Below, piece by piece: positions 58,301 to 64,000 of a DNA stretch of 64,000 nt. The notes below the pieces were generated by a model. That model worked only from the letters and a program-made list of their open reading frames with translations, did not search any database and was not told where the DNA came from. The DNA comes from Lepidostoma basale (Eukaryota; Arthropoda; Insecta; Trichoptera; Lepidostomatidae). The first letter of the stretch is position 1. Every line of letters begins with the position of its first letter. The position numbers and the translations under genes are program-made. The stretch spans positions 372,001 through 436,000 of the forward strand of contig JAHDVF020000587.1 of NCBI GenBank assembly GCA_022606425.2. Reading direction: 5' to 3'.

Positions 58301-61300
58301 CTTATATTTTCATTCGACATTCAATATTTGATTTATTTGATCGTGCCACGTTTTCATCGGTCTTCCTCTATTTCTGGTTCCATTTACATCGTTAACATAT
58401 AATTTTTTAACCATTCTTTCTTCATTCACTCTTTCCATATGTCTAAACCATCTTAATGATCTGTTCATTATTTTGTTCATAACACCATCATTCGCACCGC
58501 ATTCACTTCTTATATTTTCATTCGACACTCTATCATACACAGAGTATCCACACATTCGTCTAAGAGATCTGATTTCTACTGCATTTATTCTACTTTCATC
58601 CTTCCTTTGCCATTTCCATGCTTGCCCTAGTATAATTTCGGGGATCAAGCCTTTGCGGTAGTCAGCCCATCAGCTTGGAACAATCTCCCTTCATACCTTA
58701 AATGCATTATTATTCCGACAGATTTCAGATCTAAGCTGAAAACTCATATTTTTCATATTTCATACCCAAATTAAAACTTGTTTTATCATAAATAATGAAG
58801 CAAAAAAAATTATAAAAAAATTCTTTAAAAAAAAACTAAGATGGCAGTGCATAATGGCGTTCTTGTGCCCACCCTTATGTATGGAAGTGAAACATGGAAC
58901 ATGCAAAAGAAGGATGAAAGTAGAATAAATGCAGTAGAAATGAGATCTCTAAGACGAATGTGTGATAAACCTGTATATGATAGTGTCAAATGGAAGAATA
59001 AGAAGTGAATGCGGTGCGAGTGAAAATGTTATGAACAAAATAATGAAAGGGTCGTTAAGATGGTTTGGACTCCTGGAGAGAATGAATGAAGAAAGAATGG
59101 TTAAAAAAAATTATATGTTAACGATGTTAATGGAACTAGAAATAGAGGAAGGCCGAGGAAAACGTGGCACGATCAAATAAATCAAATATTGAATGTCGGC
59201 CACGTGAGGAGTCAGAGAAATCGACGCGCGTGCAAGACAAGGTGTATGAATTTAGAGGAATCGAGAGAAGTATGCCAGGACAGGACAGTGTGGCGGTCCA
59301 TTCTTTCTGCCTACCCCTCCGGAGAGTCGGCGTGATGGTTAGTAAGTAAGTTGGTCTTTATTATTATATATTTAGTAAGCGTCCACTTGTGTGGATGTGT
59401 GCATAATAATAAATACATTTTGTATAATTGTTTTTTTATTTTCATTATTTAAAATGAACTTCTACTAAGAAATTATTATACTTTCTAACCGATCGCGAAT
59501 ATAAGATGCAGCGTTCATATTTATATTTAAAACACAATGCGCCCTTGAGGTGATTACATCACAAAAACGGGGCTTTAAAAGTTAGCATATTACTATTATG
59601 ATATACCTTTGTTTTTCGCTAAATAAAAACAGATAATATATATTTATTTTGTTTTCTTCCAATTCTTTAAGTTCCGATTGTTTTCGATAGGTCGCTGTCA
59701 ATTACCTGTGAAAGTAAAAGATGGTACCGAACTGGCGAAATCACTTGTATTGGTACTACGTGTTTTTTTTCCCGCTAAGCTGTAAGAGTTCTATGCAATA
59801 TTAATTTAATTTCCCCCCGTCCTTACGGAGTAGCGGAACAGAATAATTTGCCGTACATTTGTAGGCGAACAAAGGAATGTCGGGTGTTGTATTATTCACT
59901 AGAAGAGTCTGGCGCGAGAAATGCGCTGCCCCATATTTCTCCACTCGCGGAAAAGCGGAATAATAAAACATGAGAAATTTACGAACCTTCCTGCTCCTTA
60001 ACCTTTGAGATATGCAATCGCGGTAACACTGGTGTTATGTAGTTTGCCTATTTCGTGATTTCCTTTTGGAGATGAATAGAAATAATATTTATACAAATTC
60101 AAAACCTATCCAAAAAAGCTAGAATGGCAGTGCACAATGGTGTTCTTCTACCGACCCTTATGTATGGAAGCGAAGCATGGAACTGGCAAAAGAAGGATGA
60201 AAGTAGAATAAATGCAGTAGAAATGAGATCTCTTAGACGAATGTGTGGATACTCTGTGTATGATACAGTGTCGAATGAAAATATAAGAAGTGAATGCGGT
60301 GCGAATGATGGTGTCATGAACAAAATAATGAAAGGATCATTAAGATGGTTTGGACATATGGAAAGAATGAATGAAGAAAGAATGGTAAAAAAATTATATG
60401 TTAATGATGTAAATGGAACCAGAAATAGAGGAAGACCGAGGAAAACGTGGCACGATCAAATAAATCAAATATTGAATGTAGACCATGTGAGGAGTCAGAG
60501 AAATCGACGCGCGTGCATGACACGATGTATGAATGTTGAGGAACGAGAGAAATATGTCAGGAAAGAAAAGTGTGGCAGTCCATTCTTTCTGCCCACCCCT
60601 TCGGGGAGACGGCGTGATGGTTAGTTAGTTACAAATTTAAAATCGGAATATGGAATTGGATGTCATCGATTGGTCGGACAAATGTCAAATTTAGTGAAAA
60701 TTTTCGAACGTTTTTTCAAAATATGCGTACTCCGCAACTCGTTGTTCCTTTTTTTAATATTAAGTACCTAATTTAAAATTAGGATCAATTATCAACGAAG
60801 TGCTGTAAATAATATTAATGCAAAATAAGTACCGAATAATATTGTTTTTGAATAACGCACGTTTTCTTAAAAAAAAAGTATGATATTTCAAATATAATCA
60901 AACTTCTAGAAAATATAATTTATATATAATAACTATGTTTATTTTCTAACAATCTAAAATGGAATGTATGTAATATATACCTATTTTTTAAATAAATGAA
61001 ATATCTATTACCTAAGTACTGCTTATTTTTACACATTTTATTATCAGTTTTATAATTGTTGATTTTATCTAAGCCAGGGATGTCCAATCCAGATACGATC
61101 TCGGGTCAATCCAAATAACTAAATAGATTGGAGAGCCGCAGAAATAATTACTTAAATTTTTTAAGAGTTCTTCATTAATTTTATTGTACAATTCTGTTGA
61201 TATCAATATAAATATTAGTTGTTGCCAGAAGTAAAGCATATGTAAGTGACAAATAAGTGGAAAATTATTGTATTTGCAGTATATCAAAAACAAATTGCGG

Positions 61301-63340
61301 GCCGCACAAATATAAGCCACGGGCCATACTTCGGACAGCCCTGATCTAAGCTTTCGAACTATTTAGTCAATAGTATACAATTATATTAATTATCTTTACT
61401 ATCTAACTATTGAATTACAAAACAAAAATTGTGTCTGTCATTGTAAAAGCTCCCTAATAGAGCATTTATTTTTCTTTATGATAGTATTTTAACGTAATTT
61501 GAGGATAGTTCCATAATCAGTAAATAGGAGTAACAATCCCTTTACTAACTAACTAACCATCACGCCGTCTCTCCGAAGGGGTAGGCAGAAATAATGGACT
61601 GCCACACTCTAACCGATGCGGCACTCCATCCTTCTCTTTACCCCCCGCGAGATACGCGGTGTGATGGGTTGTAAACCTCATCCCTTTACCAATTTCTAAA
61701 TAACATTTTTATATTCTGTTTCGTTAACTGCACTTTTTTTTTTACTTTCCACTCTCATTGATTACTCACTCTACTCAAGCCACAGCGTGGTTATTACTTA
61801 CTTCCTATGGCCATTCAGCTCTTTAAGAGTTTTAGCCTCCTTGATGATTTTATTCCAAGTTCCTCGATCCTGCGCCTTTCGCTCCTAGCAGTCTGCTTTG
61901 CCAAACATAGCCTGTAGTTTACATATCGTCACCTGAGAGTAAGAGGGTTCCAGCTAACAAAAATTCACATTTGGCTTTTTTTCGTGAAAAGGGTTCTTAC
62001 TAACCTAATCTATACGTACATTAAAAAAAAACGTTACGAAAAGAATCAAGTTCCATCTGATCATTCAAAACACACGATTCACTGAAGAAGGATTCATTTA
62101 CACTTAGAACTTTATTATTCCAACTGTCGCCAGAGAAATTTACACGCTTCTCGGTAAAAGAGTTTCATCTGCTTCAGATGGAACCCTTTTATTCCAAGAT
62201 ACACACCCGAAACCAACAAAACTTTGGCTTAATTTTTCACAGCTTTTTACTTTTTACAGTTGGAACCTTCTTACTCTCAGGTGACGATATTTAAAATATA
62301 TACGTAAATTGTAAATATAAATATGCAAACATTGAGTATGCTTCCAGGTTGTGTTGAAGAGGAGTGCGTGGACTTCCAAGGAAACAGCATCGCCCATGGA
62401 TTGCTCTACGTGCCAGGCCCGGGAGTGTGCTCCCTATGCGTGTGTTACCATTCAGAGCCCATGTGGTGCAAGGCCATCTACTGCGATGCTCCTTATGTAA
62501 GTACTCTATTTATTACATATTTATTACACAATGTCAACCCCGGCGGGAGGGGAGAACTATGGCTACATGTTTAACGGATTTACAAGTATAAAGATAATGT
62601 GAAGCGAGGTGTCCACTATTTATAGTAAACAAACTTCCGCAAATGCTTTCCTCTGAGTTAGCACTTTTTACAAGTCAATAGACAGAGCCAAGTCCTGGTT
62701 TCTGGGCTCATTTTTTTGGTAAATATGTACCTATTGTTTCTGAAATTCCTAAATAAATAATATATTTTGGCTGATTACGTATTCTTAAGGAGAAGTAAAA
62801 ACTAGAATATATAATGCGACCTCTGATTGATCACCCTCCCTATTCACCAGATTTAGCCCCTGGCGACTCCTTTTTGTTCCCGAAATGTATAAAGGTCATG
62901 CGGGGACGCCACTGTATTTATTGGACAGACCTCGTATAATATTCAATTATTACCCCCTCAGATTCACATAAGACTACTGAATGTCCTCCTAAACCGTCCC
63001 TCATTATGCCGTTCTTTATAATATATACTCATTCCAAACAATGTAACATTTAACAGGAGGGCGAGTAGTCTTCGAATTGATTCTTCCAAAATAAAAGATC
63101 CTACATTAGTGAATACGATTTTTATTTCAGTTTTGTAAGAAATTTCGAGTTGGCGAAAGATGCTGTGAGTTCGAGTGCCTGGATCCGCCAGGAGAGGACT
63201 CGCGCTACCAGGAGAGGCTGAGGCTGCGAGCCATGATCCTCGCGGGCAACTCTTCCGCCGTCTCCACGCAGCTGCGCCCCTCTCTCAAGCTGCCTGTCGC
63301 CATATCAGCCTTGTGTGTTGCCATCACCAGGCTAAACTAG
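55334..63340 (+). CDS. Small secreted single-VWFC-domain protein, DGCR2/IDD-like in its VWFC
   Basis: Three exons, 55334-55385, 62348-62496 and 63131-63340, join in frame to 136 aa. GTAAGT donors follow exons 1 and 2, and clean acceptors precede exons 2 and 3. Residues 1-18 ([18 protein letters not shown]) are a typical signal peptide. Residues 19-84 contain 11 cysteines in the von Willebrand factor type C spacing: CSLCVC at 45-50, then C58, C63, C69, and CCEFEC at 78-83. The YHSEPMWC stretch recalls the VWFC domain of the membrane protein DGCR2/IDD, but no lectin, LDLa or long cytoplasmic part is present. N107-SS is a possible glycosylation site. Residues 121-132 are a weak hydrophobic tail that could be a GPI-anchor signal or just the C-terminus. 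The binding partner is unknown; VWFC domains often bind BMP-type ligands. Intron 1 (about 7 kb) is full of LINE-A copies. Confidence 0.88.
55612..56012 (+). mobile_element. LINE-A copy, internally deleted
   Basis: KSGKRSRGR subfamily. A deletion removes the [10 protein letters not shown] block; the tail is at 55995-56012. First intron of the VWFC gene. Confidence 0.88.
56048..56300 (-). mobile_element. LINE-A 3' fragment
   Basis: Tail aactaacaaactaaccatt, then degraded C-terminal ORF. It truncates a MITE family f piece at 56015-56048. Confidence 0.8.
56430..57760 (-). mobile_element. Jockey/I-type LINE 3' region, host of a nested LINE-A
   Basis: Joining 57665-57740 to 56860-57021 on the minus strand gives a frame ([20 protein letters not shown], then [20 protein letters not shown]) typical of the C-terminal zinc knuckle of LINE ORF2 in this group. 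The AT-rich 3' end extends to about 56430. The LINE-A at 57022-57651 interrupts it. Confidence 0.75.
57022..57651 (+). mobile_element. LINE-A copy with exact target duplication
   Basis: Open 197-aa frame 57037-57630 ([20 protein letters not shown] to SAYPSGEMA) and a (TTAG)n tail, flanked by a perfect 13-bp duplication ttaaggccgagtt (57009-57021 and 57652-57664). This defines the family's 3' end and shows insertion by target-primed reverse transcription. Confidence 0.95.
57928..58625 (-). mobile_element. LINE-A copy with local duplication
   Basis: Tail at left; ORF remnant 58310-58648. A block of about 70 bp (ttttaccattctttcttcat ...) is repeated in tandem at 58166 and 58234. Confidence 0.85.
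58626..58776 (+). mobile_element. CR1/L2-type LINE C-terminus fragment
   Basis: Frame [20 protein letters not shown] ... [20 protein letters not shown], the characteristic C-terminal block of RT ORFs in this group. Only about 45 codons remain. Confidence 0.7.
58842..59352 (+). mobile_element. LINE-A copy
   Basis: From ctaagatggcagtgcataat to the tail at 59335-59352, with two frameshifts. VWFC intron 1. Confidence 0.9.
59353..60107. other. VWFC intron 1, unassigned, partly GC-richer
   Basis: No gene. 59690-60060 has a more balanced composition and no repeat similarity in this window. It could be conserved non-coding DNA, but nothing here proves that. Confidence 0.35.
60108..60630 (+). mobile_element. 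LINE-A copy with open 166-aa frame
   Basis: Frame 60124-60624 ([20 protein letters not shown] ...). A one-base loss near 60543 shifts the last 25 codons. Tail at 60618-60630. Confidence 0.92.
61075..61343. mobile_element. hAT-type non-autonomous element
   Basis: 269 bp with ends cagggatgtcc / ggacagccctg and perfect 8-bp duplications atctaagc (61067-61074, 61344-61351). Subterminal gcgggccgc motif; no transposase. VWFC intron 1. Confidence 0.9.
61545..61910 (-). mobile_element. Chimeric SINE-like element and a family E LINE end
   Basis: 61545-61690 is the third copy of the body plus LINE-A tail element. 61790-61910 is the complement of the ELYGHRK end of family E (ctatggccattcagctcttt). Confidence 0.65.
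61927..62286. mobile_element. 4-bp-TSD transposon M4, copy 4
   Basis: 360 bp, same ends, ATAT duplications (61923-61926, 62287-62290). About 25 bp of the left half are deleted. It ends 61 nt before VWFC exon 2. Confidence 0.92.
62815..62938 (+). mobile_element. Mariner 3' remnant
   Basis: [20 protein letters not shown] frame followed by ttggacagacctcgta, the same terminal sequence as the element at 19808-20713. VWFC intron 2. Confidence 0.7.
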
Positions 63341-63447
63341 TTACTACCCTAATTAAACTTAATTATTTTTATAATATCGGTTGAATGCTGAAGCATTCGA
63401 ATAGATTATTTAAATAATATTAACTAATTGCGTCTCTGAAAAAATAT

Positions 63448-63453
63448 AATAAA
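63448..63453 (+). terminator. Candidate poly(A) signal of the VWFC gene
   Basis: An AATAAA hexamer about 110 nt after the stop codon at 63340, in AT-rich 3' DNA and at a plausible distance. Confidence 0.45.
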
Positions 63454-63628
63454 GGCAGGTCGATATCTATAAACATAATTAATCAATCCAACATGCTACA
63501 TATAAAAATGTATGTAGCGCGTCTACAGAATCTTTTACTGATAGGTTGTGTCTCGAAATCTTGATCTAAGTAGCCACCATAAACTTGGCTGGGCAAATAG
63601 GCACTAATTGCGACAGTACTTTGTTTAT

Positions 63629-63860
63629 AAGGATTAATTGTATCTCAATAGAGACGAAGATGTAAATTGTTTTCTGGGAACAGAATATGGTGGTCGAGGC
63701 GCTTACAGGACTTATGACTAGTCATTGTTTGGGTTAAGCGATCGCTTTATGTTTAACCCGACGATCGCCGTAAGCACACATGTGCGCTCTACGTAGACGA
63801 TCGCTATAAGCGCAGCTGTGCGCGCTTCGCAATATTCGAAATATGTACTTCAAAATTAAT
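63629..63860. repeat. Fold-back family b half copy and a 36-bp direct repeat
   Basis: 63629-63745 matches the left arm of the family b fold-back. It is followed by two diverged direct repeats starting gacgatcgc at 63761 and 63799. The rest to the window end has no recognised feature. Confidence 0.65.
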
Positions 63861-64000
63861 TCCGATTTTCTCACAACGACATATATGAATATTTAAAAAT
63901 ATTAACAAACAAAAAAGGATCGATATTTTTCGATAGTCTGGGAGAAAATACGTGGCGTACCGGCGCGCTGTTTTTACAAACATGTGGCGATGAATGGGTT

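Overview
The window is nuclear DNA of an arthropod, most likely an insect and plausibly a lepidopteran (inference). The protein-coding genes are cut into short exons with GT/AG introns. Background DNA is AT-rich, while exons are GC-richer. The rest is dominated by non-LTR retrotransposons, mariner, piggyBac, hAT, pogo-like and Harbinger-like elements and tRNA-derived SINEs. I see no bacterial features and no CRISPR.

Four host genes alternate in strand. (1) Upf1 (minus strand, 23.1 kb down to the left edge) encodes the nonsense-mediated-decay RNA helicase; 11 exons are present and the 3' part lies outside the window. (2) A BTBD1/BTBD2-type BTB-BACK-PHR protein (plus, 24715-31009) has five exons and is complete at 506 aa. 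(3) KATNAL2 (minus, 45441-34109) encodes katanin p60-like 2; six exons give a complete 466-aa protein, including a terminal exon (34109-34239) found by reading the splice sites. (4) A 136-aa secreted one-domain VWFC protein (plus, 55334-63340) has three exons. All exon junctions in these four models were checked for GT/AG and reading phase, and each open frame closes. Genes 1/2 and 3/4 are head to head and genes 2/3 are tail to tail. Their functions (RNA decay, ubiquitin-ligase adaptor, microtubule severing, extracellular VWFC) give no reason to think they form one pathway.

All introns and intergenic DNA are repeat-rich. One LINE family, called LINE-A here (reverse-transcriptase C-terminus, 3' tail of repeated TTAG), has about 30 full or partial 3' ends on both strands. 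Other residents are an apparently intact piggyBac transposase gene in a Upf1 intron (7269-9833), two further TTAA-flanked elements, two internally deleted mariners with both ends, several mariner fragments, a four-copy transposon family with clean 4-bp target duplications, fold-back elements, a hAT element with a perfect 8-bp duplication, and a pogo-like element.

The most interesting observations are where repeats meet splice sites. A LINE-A copy starts within 9 nt of the KATNAL2 exon 3 donor, so that exon's frame runs into the LINE reverse transcriptase. Another LINE-A copy makes up nearly all of a Upf1 intron. Tandem arrays also seem to have grown from 3' splice-site regions in both BTBD1/2 and Upf1. 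I did not find a convincing new multi-gene system.
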